Shown here: piece by piece, positions 42,595-51,277 of the stretch | Layout of the letters: the number at the start of each line of letters is the position of its first letter | How positions within the stretch are numbered: the stretch's first letter is position 1 | DNA from: Nocardiopsis kunsanensis DSM 44524 | GTDB taxonomy: Bacteria; Actinomycetota; Actinomycetes; Streptosporangiales; Streptosporangiaceae | Assembly (NCBI RefSeq): GCF_000340965.1 | Contig: NZ_ANAY01000007.1 | Coordinates: 186,001 to 250,000 of the forward strand | DNA: 64,000 nucleotides | Reading direction: 5' to 3' | Notes under the pieces: model-generated | Databases searched by the model: none | Told to the model about the DNA's origin: nothing | The model's input: the letters and a program-made list of their open reading frames with translations, nothing else | Translations under genes and position numbers: made by a program

Positions 42595-43515
42595 TCAGGA
42601 GGAACCCACGGCCTGGTCGAGGTGGGTGCGGACCGAGGCTATGTGTTCCGGCCCGGTGCGGCAGCACCCGCCCACGAACGCTGCGCCCGCACGCCACCAC
42701 TCCACCGCGGCCGCGCCGAACTCGGCCGGCTCACTCGTGCCCGTCCACCGCCGGGAGGCGGCGTCCCACACCTCCCCGGAATTGGGATAGGCCACCGCGT
42801 CCACCCCTGCCTCCGCGATCGTGCGCACCAGGGCGGGTACGTGGTGCGGGGCCACACAGTTGACCCCCACCGCCAGCAGGGAGCCCTCGGCATACGCGGG
42901 AGCGAGCTCGGCCACCACCTCCCGCAACGGGCTCCCGTCGCTGATCCGGGACCCGTCGCGGCACGACAGGCTCACCCACGTACGCGCCCCCGGCGTCTCC
43001 TCGGCCAACCGTCGCAGCGCCCGCGCCTCGGGCAGGGAAGGCACCGTCTCGCACGCCATCAGATCCGCACCGGAGTCGGCCAGGATCCGCCACCGTTCCC
43101 GGTGCCACCGGTACAGGCCCTCCTCATCCAGGTCGTAGGCGCCCGTGTACTCCGACCCGTCCGCGAGGAAGGCCCCGTACGGCCCCACCCCCGCGGCAAC
43201 CAGCCCTGCCCCGTGCGCGTCCCGTTCTGCCCGCGCGAGCTCCACCGAGCTCGCCACCACCCGCGCGGCCTCCGCCCGGGTCAGACCGCGCGCCGTCAAC
43301 GCGGGCACACTCGCCTGGTAGCCGGCGGCGATCGCCACGTCGGCACCCGCCTCGAAGAAGTCCCGGTGCGCCCGGCGGATCACCCCCGGGTCCTGCACCA
43401 GCAGCCGGGCCGACCACAGGGGGTCGTCCAGATCACAGCCGTAGGCCTCCAACCGGGTGGCCAACCCGCCGTCCAGGACACGAGGTCCTTCTCGTGCCTC
43501 CTCCGTGCCCCTCAC
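42595..43515 (-). CDS. Homocysteine S-methyltransferase (MmuM-like)
   Basis: Zn-dependent transfer of a methyl group, typically from S-methylmethionine, to homocysteine. 306 residues. The N-terminus VLDGGLATRLEAYGCDLDDP and ADVAIAAGYQASVPAL are typical, and the zinc cysteines are present in GVNCVAPHHVPAL and VGGCCRTGPEHIA. GTG at 43515 is preferred because GGAAGGGG is 6 nt upstream; a GTG at 43521 also exists. The gene lies on the opposite strand inside the dcw cluster between ftsI and murE, which are normally adjacent. Confidence 0.92.
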   Translation of the reverse strand: MRGTEEAREGPRVLDGGLATRLEAYGCDLDDPLWSARLLVQDPGVIRRAHRDFFEAGADVAIAAGYQASVPALTARGLTRAEAARVVASSVELARAERDAHGAGLVAAGVGPYGAFLADGSEYTGAYDLDEEGLYRWHRERWRILADSGADLMACETVPSLPEARALRRLAEETPGARTWVSLSCRDGSRISDGSPLREVVAELAPAYAEGSLLAVGVNCVAPHHVPALVRTIAEAGVDAVAYPNSGEVWDAASRRWTGTSEPAEFGAAAVEWWRAGAAFVGGCCRTGPEHIASVRTHLDQAVGSS

Positions 43516-43686
43516 GGTCACCCCTTCCGTCACTGGGGACCGGTGGCCGTCCCACCGGGTCCGGCGAAGCTTTACGTGCGAACCGGGGACGCAACGCCGC
43601 GCCCCCGGTAACCTCGGCGGGAAAGCCGCTCGCGTGAACCCCGTCGCACCCAGCGTGGAAATTACCGAGCGGCTCCCGACACCCGT

Positions 43687-43698
43687 TACCCTCCACAC
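43687..43698 (+). promoter_or_regulatory. Leaderless-type promoter of murE
   Basis: TACCCT (43687-43692) lies 6 nt before the GTG at 43699, without a Shine-Dalgarno. It gives murE its own transcript after the interruption of the cluster. Confidence 0.5.
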
Positions 43699-45369
43699 GT
43701 GCCACCGGTAATGCGACCTGAACACACTCAACTCCGTCCGCTGTCCGCCCTCGCGAAACTGCTCGGGCCGGACACCACTCTCCTGCGCCCGGATCTGCGC
43801 CCCGACACTCCCGAGGAGGCGCCCAGCAGGGAAGTGCACGTACGCGGAATCACCCACGACTCCCGGCAAGCCGGTCCCGGCGTGTTGTATGCGGCTCTAC
43901 CCGGGACCCGCGCTCACGGTGCCGACTTCGCCGACCAGGTCGCCCGTGCGGGCGCCGCGGCCGTCATGACCGACGAGGCCGGGGCCGACAGGGCCGTCTC
44001 CACGGGCCTGCCGGTTCTGGTGGTCCCCGATGCCCGCGCCGCCCTCGGCCGCGCCGCCTCCTGGGTCTTCTCCGACCCCGCGGACGACCTGCTGCTGATC
44101 GGGACCACCGGCACCAGCGGCAAGACCACGATCACCTACCTGGTCGAGTCCGGGCTGCGTGCCGCCGGAATGAACACCGGCCTGGTGGGGACCGTCGAGA
44201 TGCGGGTGGGCGACGAGCGGGTCCAGTCCTCCCTCACCACCCCCGAGGCCACGGACCTGCACGGACTCTTCGCCCTCATGCGCGAGCGCGGTGTCACCAC
44301 TGCCGCCATGGAGGTCTCCAGCCACGCCCTCGCCCTGGGCCGGGTCGGCGGCACCCGCTACGACGTCGCGGTCTTCACGAACCTGTCCCAGGACCACCTG
44401 GACTTCCACTCCGACCTGCGCGACTACTTCGAGACCAAGGCAGCGCTCTTCTCCCCCGAGTACTGTGACATCGCCGTGGTCAACGCCGACGACCGCTTCG
44501 GCCGTGCGCTGGTCGACATGGTCTCCGGGGACGGGCGGGTCCCGGTCACCACCTTCGGCGTGGAGGGCTTCAGCGACGCCGACCCCTCCGCCGCCATGAC
44601 GGCCGACTGGCGCGCGGTGGAGGTCCTCATGGGCAACACCGGCAGCACCTTCCGGATCGTCGGGCCCGGCGGGATGGAGGCCAACGCCTCGGTGGCCCTG
44701 CCCGGCCCCTTCAACGTCTCCAACGCCATGGCCGCGATCGTCGGACTGGTCGAGGCCGGTGTCCCCCTGGAGACCGCGATCGCCGGTGTGGCCGCCGCGC
44801 CGGGTGTACCGGGACGTATGGAACCGGTCATCGCCGACGGTGACCCCTCTCACCCCCAGGACTTCACCGCGATCGTCGACTACTCCCACAAACCGGGGGC
44901 GATCGAGGCGGTCCTGAAAGCGCTGCGCGAGACCACCGAGGGACGGATCCACATGGTCCTGGGCTGCGGCGGCGACCGTGACCGGGCCAAACGCCCCCTC
45001 ATGGGGGAGGCCGCAGCACGGCTCGCCGACGAGCTCGTCATCACCAATGACAACCCGCGTACCGAGGACCCCGTGGCCATCGCCACCGCGATGCTCGAGG
45101 GCGTGACCAAGGTCCCCGAGGAGCAGCGCGCCCGTGTCACCGTGGAGTTCGACCGTACCGAGGCCATCGGTCTGGCCGTGGTGCGTGCCGAAGCAGGCGA
45201 CACGGTCGTCGTGGCAGGCAAGGGCCACGAGACCGGCCAGTACGTCAAGGGCGAGGTGCTGTCCTTCGACGACCGCGAGGTGCTGCGCGGGGCCATCGAC
45301 GACCGCCTGCGGGTCAGCGCCCGCGAACGCCTCGGCGACGCCCTGCGCGACATCCACCGCGCGCCCTGA
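43699..45369 (+). CDS. murE: UDP-MurNAc-tripeptide synthetase (meso-DAP adding)
   Basis: ATP-dependent addition of the third amino acid to UDP-MurNAc-dipeptide. 556 residues. P-loop GTTGTSGKTTITYLVESGL, SSLTTPEATDL (substrate loop), MEVSSHALALGRV, and the DNPRTEDP motif that marks enzymes using meso-diaminopimelate. KGHETGQYV is the C-terminal nucleotide-side motif. The first 45 residues are a polar extension. Start is the GTG at 43699. A perfect terminator-like hairpin follows the stop. Confidence 0.95.
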   Translation: MPPVMRPEHTQLRPLSALAKLLGPDTTLLRPDLRPDTPEEAPSREVHVRGITHDSRQAGPGVLYAALPGTRAHGADFADQVARAGAAAVMTDEAGADRAVSTGLPVLVVPDARAALGRAASWVFSDPADDLLLIGTTGTSGKTTITYLVESGLRAAGMNTGLVGTVEMRVGDERVQSSLTTPEATDLHGLFALMRERGVTTAAMEVSSHALALGRVGGTRYDVAVFTNLSQDHLDFHSDLRDYFETKAALFSPEYCDIAVVNADDRFGRALVDMVSGDGRVPVTTFGVEGFSDADPSAAMTADWRAVEVLMGNTGSTFRIVGPGGMEANASVALPGPFNVSNAMAAIVGLVEAGVPLETAIAGVAAAPGVPGRMEPVIADGDPSHPQDFTAIVDYSHKPGAIEAVLKALRETTEGRIHMVLGCGGDRDRAKRPLMGEAAARLADELVITNDNPRTEDPVAIATAMLEGVTKVPEEQRARVTVEFDRTEAIGLAVVRAEAGDTVVVAGKGHETGQYVKGEVLSFDDREVLRGAIDDRLRVSARERLGDALRDIHRAP

Positions 45370-45382
45370 CCGGGAAATCCCC

Positions 45383-45411
45383 CTGCCCGCGCGACACACC
45401 CGCGCGGGCAG
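45383..45411 (+). terminator. Hairpin after murE
   Basis: Perfect 11-bp arms CTGCCCGCGCG / CGCGCGGGCAG with a 7-nt loop, 14 nt after the murE stop. No T-tract. Confidence 0.7.
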
Positions 45412-45534
45412 ACCCCCACCCGGGGTGCGGACACGGCCCGTACCCCGTACCGTGGCGCACGGATCGTGGGCCGGACCCCCACCGGCGATTACGAAGTGGA
45501 GCATATTGCTTCACACGGGCCCCACAGGGACCTC

Positions 45535-45558
45535 GAACACCCCAAGATGTTCTAAGGT
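45535..45558 (+). promoter_or_regulatory. Candidate murF promoter with an operator-like palindrome
   Basis: GAACA (45535-45539), 8-nt spacer, TGTTC (45548-45552), immediately followed by TAAGGT (45553-45558) as a possible -10. The palindrome would lie in the -10/-35 spacer. The rest of the 383-nt murE-murF gap holds the hairpin above and no gene. Confidence 0.45.
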
Positions 45559-45752
45559 AGGTCCGGCAATCGCAGCCCGACACGTGCCGTCCATCGGGGC
45601 GCCTACGCACGCGGCACGGGCCGCCGTCGTGGTGAGGCCCGGCGCGGCGTCGCACACGGCATCCGCGGTGCCCATCCCCTGACCTGAAACTCCGGCCGGG
45701 TGGCCCTCCGCCCTCGAGGCGTTGTGGACCGGGCCTGACATGAGGAGTGGAT

Positions 45753-47201
45753 TTGATCGCGCTCACGCTCGATCGGATCGCTGAGATCACCCAAGCCGCT
45801 CTCGGCGGATCAGCGCGCCCCGACACCGTCGTCGACGGTCCAGTCGTCATCGACTCCCGACAGGCCGCTCCCGGCGCCTTGTTCGTGGCCCTGGGGGGCG
45901 AGCGGGTGGACGGCCACGACTTCGCCGCCACATCCGTCGAGGCCGGGGCCGCCGCGGCACTGGTCTCGCGCCCGGTCGATGCCCCCCATCTGCTGGTGGA
46001 CGGCGGTGACGAGGAGGTCGTGGCGGCCCTGGCCCGTTTGGCCTCCCACGTGGCCCGGCGGCTCGGCGACCCGGAACGGGGTCCCGACGCGGCCCAGATC
46101 GTCGGGATCACCGGTTCCTCCGGCAAGACCACCACCAAAGACCTCATCGCACAGGTCGTGGACCGCACGGGGCCGACCATCGCACCGGCCGGCTCGTTCA
46201 ACAACGAGATCGGCCACCCGCTGACGGTCCTGCGCTCCGACGAGGACACCCGGAACCTGGTGCTGGAGGTCGCCGCCCGCGGCATCGGCCACATCGCCCA
46301 CCTGTGTGAGGTGGCCCCGCCCCGTATCGGCGTCGTTCTCAACGTCGGCAGCGCGCACATGGGCGAGTTCGGCGACCGCGACGCCATCGCCGAGGCCAAG
46401 GGGGAGCTCGTCGAGGCCCTGCCCCCGGGCAGAGACACCCCCGGCCGTGGCGGTGTCGCCGTCCTCAACGCCGACGACCCCCGGGTACGCGCCATGGCCG
46501 CACGCACCCCTGCGCGTGTGGTCCTCTACGGCACCGGTGAGGACGCGCACGTGCGTGCCACCGAGGTGGACCTGGGAGCGACCGGCGCCCCCGCCTTCAC
46601 CCTGCACCTGGGAGGGAACACCGCGCGGGTGCAGCTCGCGCTGGTGGGCGCCCACCAGGTCCACAACGCGCTGGCCGCCGCCGCTGCCGCCGCTGAACTC
46701 GGCATGGACATCGACGGGATCGCGAGCGCACTGGGGGAGGCGGGCCCGGTCAGCCGCTGGCGTATGGAGGTCACCGAGCACGAGGGCATGACCTTCGTCA
46801 ACGACGCCTACAACGCCAACCCCGAGTCCATGCGGGCGGCACTGACCACTTTGGGCGCGCTGGCGAAGGATCGCCGCGGCGTGGCCGTGCTCTCCCACAT
46901 GGCAGAACTGGGCGAGGACGGCGACCAGGCGCACGAACGGATCGGTGCGCTGGCGGCCGAGACCGGGGTCGCGCACCTGATCGTGGTCGGAGAGCAGGCC
47001 GGCGGCATCGCCGACGGGGCGGAACGTGCCGCCGCCGACGGACACTGGCAGGGCGAGAGCATCCGGGTTCCCGACGCCGAGGCGGCCGCCGCCGCGCTGC
47101 GCGATCGGATGCGTGCAGGAGACGTCATCATCGTGAAGGGATCGCGCGTGGCAGCGCTCGAAAAGGTTGTCGACCTCATCACCGAGGAGGATGCCCAGTG
47201 A
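45753..47201 (+). CDS. murF: UDP-MurNAc-tripeptide--D-Ala-D-Ala ligase
   Basis: Completes the cytoplasmic pentapeptide precursor. 482 residues. IALTLDRIAEITQAAL at the N-terminus, VIDSRQAAPGALFVAL, P-loop GITGSSGKTTTKDLIAQVV, FNNEIGHPLTVL and VNDAYNANPESMRAAL are diagnostic. I choose the TTG at 45753 (AGGAG 5 nt upstream, canonical MIALTL start) over the GTG at 45747, which is too close to that site. The stop overlaps mraY by 4 nt. Confidence 0.94.
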   Translation: MIALTLDRIAEITQAALGGSARPDTVVDGPVVIDSRQAAPGALFVALGGERVDGHDFAATSVEAGAAAALVSRPVDAPHLLVDGGDEEVVAALARLASHVARRLGDPERGPDAAQIVGITGSSGKTTTKDLIAQVVDRTGPTIAPAGSFNNEIGHPLTVLRSDEDTRNLVLEVAARGIGHIAHLCEVAPPRIGVVLNVGSAHMGEFGDRDAIAEAKGELVEALPPGRDTPGRGGVAVLNADDPRVRAMAARTPARVVLYGTGEDAHVRATEVDLGATGAPAFTLHLGGNTARVQLALVGAHQVHNALAAAAAAAELGMDIDGIASALGEAGPVSRWRMEVTEHEGMTFVNDAYNANPESMRAALTTLGALAKDRRGVAVLSHMAELGEDGDQAHERIGALAAETGVAHLIVVGEQAGGIADGAERAAADGHWQGESIRVPDAEAAAAALRDRMRAGDVIIVKGSRVAALEKVVDLITEEDAQ

Positions 47202-48268
47202 TCGGCATCTCTCTGGCGGCGGCGCTGTCGCTGGTCGTCTCCATGGCGCTCATGCCGTGGCTGATCAATCTCCTGTACCGGTTCAAGTTCGGCCAGGAGG
47301 TCCGCGACGACGGGCCCGAGGGCCACAAGACCAAACAGGGCACACCCACCATGGGTGGCATCGTCGTCATCCTCGGTGCCGTGGTCGGTTACTTCGGTGC
47401 CCACGCCGTGATGGTCCTGACGGGAACGGGGGCCGGACCCACCGTCTCCGGGCTCCTCGTGATGTTCCTGTTCGTCGGGATGGGGGGCGTCGGGTTCCTC
47501 GACGACTTCATCAAGATCTACAAGCGCCGCAGCCTCGGACTGCGCAGCGGCGCCAAGATGGTGGGCCAGGGCGTGGTCGGTATCGGCTTCGCCTACGGGG
47601 TCACTCAGTTCCCCAACGGCTACGGCTACACCCCCGCCGCCCCTCAGCTGTCCTTCCTGCGCGACTTCGGTCCCCCGCTGATGATCGCCCTGTTCGTGCT
47701 GTGGGCACTGTTCCTCATCGTGGGCTTCTCCAACGCCGTCAACCTCACCGACGGGCTGGACGGTCTGGCCACCGGCGCGGTCATCCTGTCGCTGGTCGCC
47801 TACATCATCATCGGCAACTGGCAGCTGCGCCAGTCCTGCGTGGAGGCCCTGACCGCCAACTGCTACCAGGTCCGCGACCCCCTCGACCTGGCCGTGGTGG
47901 CCGCCGCCGTGCTCGGCGCCTGCATCGCCTTCCTGTGGTTCAACGCCCCGCCCGCCAAGATCTTCATGGGCGACACCGGCTCCCTGGCGCTGGGCGGCCT
48001 CATCGTGGGGCTGGCCATCACCACCCGCACCCAGCTCCTGCTGCTGCTCATCGGCGGACTGTTCGTCATCATCACCATGTCGGTGATGGTGCAGATCACC
48101 TCGTTCCGCCTCACCGGCAAGCGCATCTTCCGGATGGCACCCCTGCAGCACCACTTCGAACTCAGGGGCTGGGCCGAGACGACCATCGTGATCCGTTTCT
48201 GGATCATCCAGGGCCTGTTCGTGGCAACCGCCATCGGACTCTTCTACCTGGAATGGATGCCGAGGTAA
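47198..48268 (+). CDS. mraY: Phospho-MurNAc-pentapeptide transferase
   Basis: Transfers phospho-MurNAc-pentapeptide to undecaprenyl phosphate (lipid I synthesis). Ten membrane helices. Conserved cytoplasmic motifs: KTKQGTPTMGGIVVI, GFLDDFIKIYKRRSLGL (catalytic DD), SNAVNLTDGLDGLATG and FMGDTGSLALGG, with PLQHHFELRGWAE near the end. 356 residues. GTG at 47198, coupled to murF; murD begins 4 nt after the stop. Confidence 0.96.
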   Translation: MIGISLAAALSLVVSMALMPWLINLLYRFKFGQEVRDDGPEGHKTKQGTPTMGGIVVILGAVVGYFGAHAVMVLTGTGAGPTVSGLLVMFLFVGMGGVGFLDDFIKIYKRRSLGLRSGAKMVGQGVVGIGFAYGVTQFPNGYGYTPAAPQLSFLRDFGPPLMIALFVLWALFLIVGFSNAVNLTDGLDGLATGAVILSLVAYIIIGNWQLRQSCVEALTANCYQVRDPLDLAVVAAAVLGACIAFLWFNAPPAKIFMGDTGSLALGGLIVGLAITTRTQLLLLLIGGLFVIITMSVMVQITSFRLTGKRIFRMAPLQHHFELRGWAETTIVIRFWIIQGLFVATAIGLFYLEWMPR

Positions 48269-48272
48269 ACCC

Positions 48273-49727
48273 ATGGCGCACGAGACTTCCCGGAGCCCGA
48301 ACGGGCACGCCGGCCCGGACCTGGACGGGCGTCCGGTGTGCGTGGCCGGACTGGGCGTGTCCGGGCCCCCCGTGGCCCGCGCACTGCTCGCCCAGGGCGC
48401 CCGCGTCACCGTGGTCGACGGACGCGACGACGACGCCACCCGTGCCCTGGCCGCGGAACTGACACGGGACGGGGCCGAGGTCGTCCTCGGATCCACCCCG
48501 CTGCCCGAGGGCTGCGACCTGATGGTCACCTCACCGGGCTGGCGCCCCGACTCGCCCTTGCTGGTACGTGCGGTGGAAGCCGGCGTGGAGGTCATCGGCG
48601 ACGTCGAACTCGCCTGGCGGCTGCGCCCCGCCCACCAGGTGTGGCTGGGTGTCACCGGAACCAACGGCAAGACCACCACCGTGCGCATGCTCGAGGCGAT
48701 GCTGCGGGCCGACGGTCGCGAGGCCCTGGCCGTGGGCAACGTCGGAACCCCGATCATCGACGCGGTCCTGCCCGACGAGGACGGCCACGTCCACGACGTG
48801 CTGGCCGTGGAGCTGTCCAGCTTCCAGCTGCACTGGTCCAACACCGTGCGCCCGTACGCCGCGGTCGTGCTCAACGTCGCCCCCGACCACCTCGACTGGC
48901 ACGGCGGCCTCGACCCCTACGCCCGGGACAAGGGCCGCATCTTCGCCCGCGGTACCACGCGTGTGGTCAACAGCGCCGACGAGTGGTCGGTACGCCTGGC
49001 CGACGAGGAGGGCGACGCACACACGCCCACCATCGGCCTGCGGCTGGAGACCCCCCGCCCGTCCGAGCTCGGTGTGGTCGAGGACCTGCTGGTCGACCGG
49101 GCCTTCGTGCCCGACCCGATCCGCGGGGCCGAAGAACTGGCCCACCTCTCCGACGTGCGCCCGGCCGCCCCGCACAACGTCGCCAACGCCCTGGCCGCAG
49201 CCGCCCTGGCCCGCTCGATCGGGGTCGCACCCGCGTCCGTGCGGGCCGGCCTGCAGGCCTTCGAACCCGAACCGCACCGCATCTCCCACGTGGCCTCGGT
49301 CGGGGGAGTGGACTACGTCGACGACTCCAAGGCCACCAACCCGCACGCCGCACTGGCCTCGCTGCGCGCCTTCGAGTCCGTGGTGTGGGTCGCCGGCGGC
49401 CTCCTCAAGGGCGCCGAGGTCGACGAGCTCGTCGACACGGCCGCCGACCGCCTACGCGGTGCCGTGCTCCTGGGCGCCGACCGGGCACGGATCCGTGAGG
49501 CCCTGGCCGCGCGCCTGCCCGACCTGCCCGTGGTGGAGGTCGCCGGTCCGGCCGAGGAAGCACCCACCGGCCACGGGGTCATGGACGCCGTGGTCGCCGA
49601 GGCCGCCGCGCTGGCGGGCAAGGGCGACACCGTCCTGCTCGCCCCGGCCGCCGCGTCCATGGACATGTTCATCGACTACCACGAGCGCGGTGACCGGTTC
49701 ACCGAGGCGGTCGGCCGACTTCTCTGA
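48273..49727 (+). CDS. murD: UDP-MurNAc-L-Ala--D-Glu ligase
   Basis: Adds D-glutamate to UDP-MurNAc-L-Ala. 484 residues. N-terminal UDP-binding Rossmann domain (VCVAGLGVSGPPVARALLAQ), P-loop WLGVTGTNGKTTTVRMLEAM, VELSSFQL and NVAPDHLDWHGG in the central domain, and DSKATNPHAA with the carboxyl-side Lys. The first 18 residues are a polar extension. GAGG lies just before the ATG within the mraY end. A strong hairpin follows before ftsW. Confidence 0.95.
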   Translation: MAHETSRSPNGHAGPDLDGRPVCVAGLGVSGPPVARALLAQGARVTVVDGRDDDATRALAAELTRDGAEVVLGSTPLPEGCDLMVTSPGWRPDSPLLVRAVEAGVEVIGDVELAWRLRPAHQVWLGVTGTNGKTTTVRMLEAMLRADGREALAVGNVGTPIIDAVLPDEDGHVHDVLAVELSSFQLHWSNTVRPYAAVVLNVAPDHLDWHGGLDPYARDKGRIFARGTTRVVNSADEWSVRLADEEGDAHTPTIGLRLETPRPSELGVVEDLLVDRAFVPDPIRGAEELAHLSDVRPAAPHNVANALAAAALARSIGVAPASVRAGLQAFEPEPHRISHVASVGGVDYVDDSKATNPHAALASLRAFESVVWVAGGLLKGAEVDELVDTAADRLRGAVLLGADRARIREALAARLPDLPVVEVAGPAEEAPTGHGVMDAVVAEAAALAGKGDTVLLAPAAASMDMFIDYHERGDRFTEAVGRLL

Positions 49728-49735
49728 GTGACATT

Positions 49736-49774
49736 CCGGGGCCCGTGCGTCACCTTTCGGGGCGCGGGCCCCGG
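49736..49774 (+). terminator. Hairpin between murD and ftsW
   Basis: Perfect 10-bp arms CCGGGGCCCG / CGGGCCCCGG, 8 nt after the murD stop. With the 164-nt gap to ftsW this suggests partial termination; CACTAT at 49858-49863 could be a -10 for ftsW. Confidence 0.55.
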
Positions 49775-49891
49775 CAGCGTGCGCACTATCACCCGAACGG
49801 CCGCCGAAGATGGCCAACACGCGGAAAATGTCCACCGTTCCCGACCCGCCGGTACGCCACTATTGAGGCGCGAATCGTGCGGAGGGTGCGG

Positions 49892-51277
49892 ATGGCGACG
49901 ACGAAGGACAGCGGGCGGGAGCGCCCGCTGCGGCATGAGTGGCTGCGCTCTCTCGACCGGCCCCTGACCTCCTACTACCTGATCCTCGCCACGAGCATGC
50001 TGCTCATCGGTCTGGGACTGGTCATGGTGCTGTCCTCGACGATGGTCGACTCCATCACCGAGACCGGGTCGGCCTTCTCCAAGTTCCAGCGCCAGCTCGT
50101 CTCGGCCGCGGTCGGGCTGCCGCTGATGCTGCTGGCGTCCCAGGCCCCGGTGTGGATCTTCCGGCTCGTGGGTTACCCCGCGATGATCGTCTCGGTGGCA
50201 CTGTTGCTGCTCACCGTCTTCCACGGCACCGAGGTCAACGGCGCGATGCGTTGGCTGGAAGTGGGCGGGATGCTCGTCCAGCCCTCCGAACCCGCCAAGC
50301 TCGCTTTCGCCCTGTGGGGCGCCAACATCCTGGCCCGCAAGGACGAACTGCGCGAACTCACCGAATGGCGCCACCTGCTCATCCCGCTGATGCCCGGTTG
50401 CGGGCTGCTGACCATGCTGGTCCTGCTCGGTTCGGACCTTTCCACCACCCTCGTGCTGTTGCTGATCTTCCTCGCGTTGTTGTGGGTGGCCGGTGCGCCC
50501 GGAAAACTCTTCGTGGCCATGTTCGGCCTGGTCCTGGGGTTGGCTGCGGTCGTCATCGCCATCGAGCCCTTCCGGATCGAGCGTGTGACCGCCTTCCTCG
50601 ACCCCGAGGCCGACTCCGGCGACGACGGTTACCAGGCGCTCCACGGCCTCTACGCCCTCGGCACCGGAGGCCTGCTCGGTCTGGGCATCGGCGCCAGCCG
50701 AGAGAAATGGGGGTTCCTCCCCTTCGCCGAGTCCGACTTCATCTTCGCCATCATCGGCGAGGAGTTCGGCCTGCTCGGCACCGTCGTGGTCCTGTGCCTG
50801 TTCGCTGTGCTGGGGTACGCCGGCCTGAGAGTGGCCACCCGTGTCGACGACCCCTTCGCCCGCCTGGCCTCCGCCGCCATCGTGACGTGGGTCATCGGTC
50901 AGGCCATGATCAACATCGCTGCCGTGATCGGACTCGTGCCGGTCACCGGGATCCCGCTCCCACTGGTTTCCTACGGTGGTTCGTCGCTGATACCCACGAT
51001 GGTCGCGCTCGGGATCCTGCTCGGTCTGGCACGTGCCGAGCCGAAAGCCCGGAAGGCGCTGGCGGCCCGCGGACCGAGCCGGGCCCAAAGGGCTCTAAGC
51101 TGGCTGGGTCTGGACAAGACGTCCACCCCCGGAGACGAACGGGGTACGGCCGCATCGTCCGGGCGCGCCACCCGGGCCCCGCGCAAGTCGGGCACGCGTG
51201 GCCCCAAGACAACGGTCAAGCACAGGAGCGGACCGGTCCCGGCGGGGGACCGGCCAAGGAGGAACAGACGACGATGA
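49892..51277 (+). CDS. ftsW: Septal peptidoglycan glycosyltransferase FtsW (SEDS)
   Basis: SEDS-family polymerase that works with FtsI at the septum. 461 residues with ten membrane helices. Typical blocks are STMVDSITETGSAFSKFQRQ, HGTEVNGAMRWLEVGGM, VQPSEPAKLAFALW, ASREKWGFLPFAESDFIFA and TGIPLPLVSYGGSSLI. The C-terminal 70 residues form a basic cytoplasmic tail. ATG at 49892 with GGAGGG upstream; the ORF is open further but is not FtsW-like. ATGA overlap with murG. Confidence 0.95.
   Translation: MATTKDSGRERPLRHEWLRSLDRPLTSYYLILATSMLLIGLGLVMVLSSTMVDSITETGSAFSKFQRQLVSAAVGLPLMLLASQAPVWIFRLVGYPAMIVSVALLLLTVFHGTEVNGAMRWLEVGGMLVQPSEPAKLAFALWGANILARKDELRELTEWRHLLIPLMPGCGLLTMLVLLGSDLSTTLVLLLIFLALLWVAGAPGKLFVAMFGLVLGLAAVVIAIEPFRIERVTAFLDPEADSGDDGYQALHGLYALGTGGLLGLGIGASREKWGFLPFAESDFIFAIIGEEFGLLGTVVVLCLFAVLGYAGLRVATRVDDPFARLASAAIVTWVIGQAMINIAAVIGLVPVTGIPLPLVSYGGSSLIPTMVALGILLGLARAEPKARKALAARGPSRAQRALSWLGLDKTSTPGDERGTAASSGRATRAPRKSGTRGPKTTVKHRSGPVPAGDRPRRNRRR

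Noticed and set aside
45533..45554. TCGAAC-type SOS (LexA) box upstream of murF
   Set aside because: The half-sites are 8-10 nt apart, not 4, and murF is not an expected SOS target.
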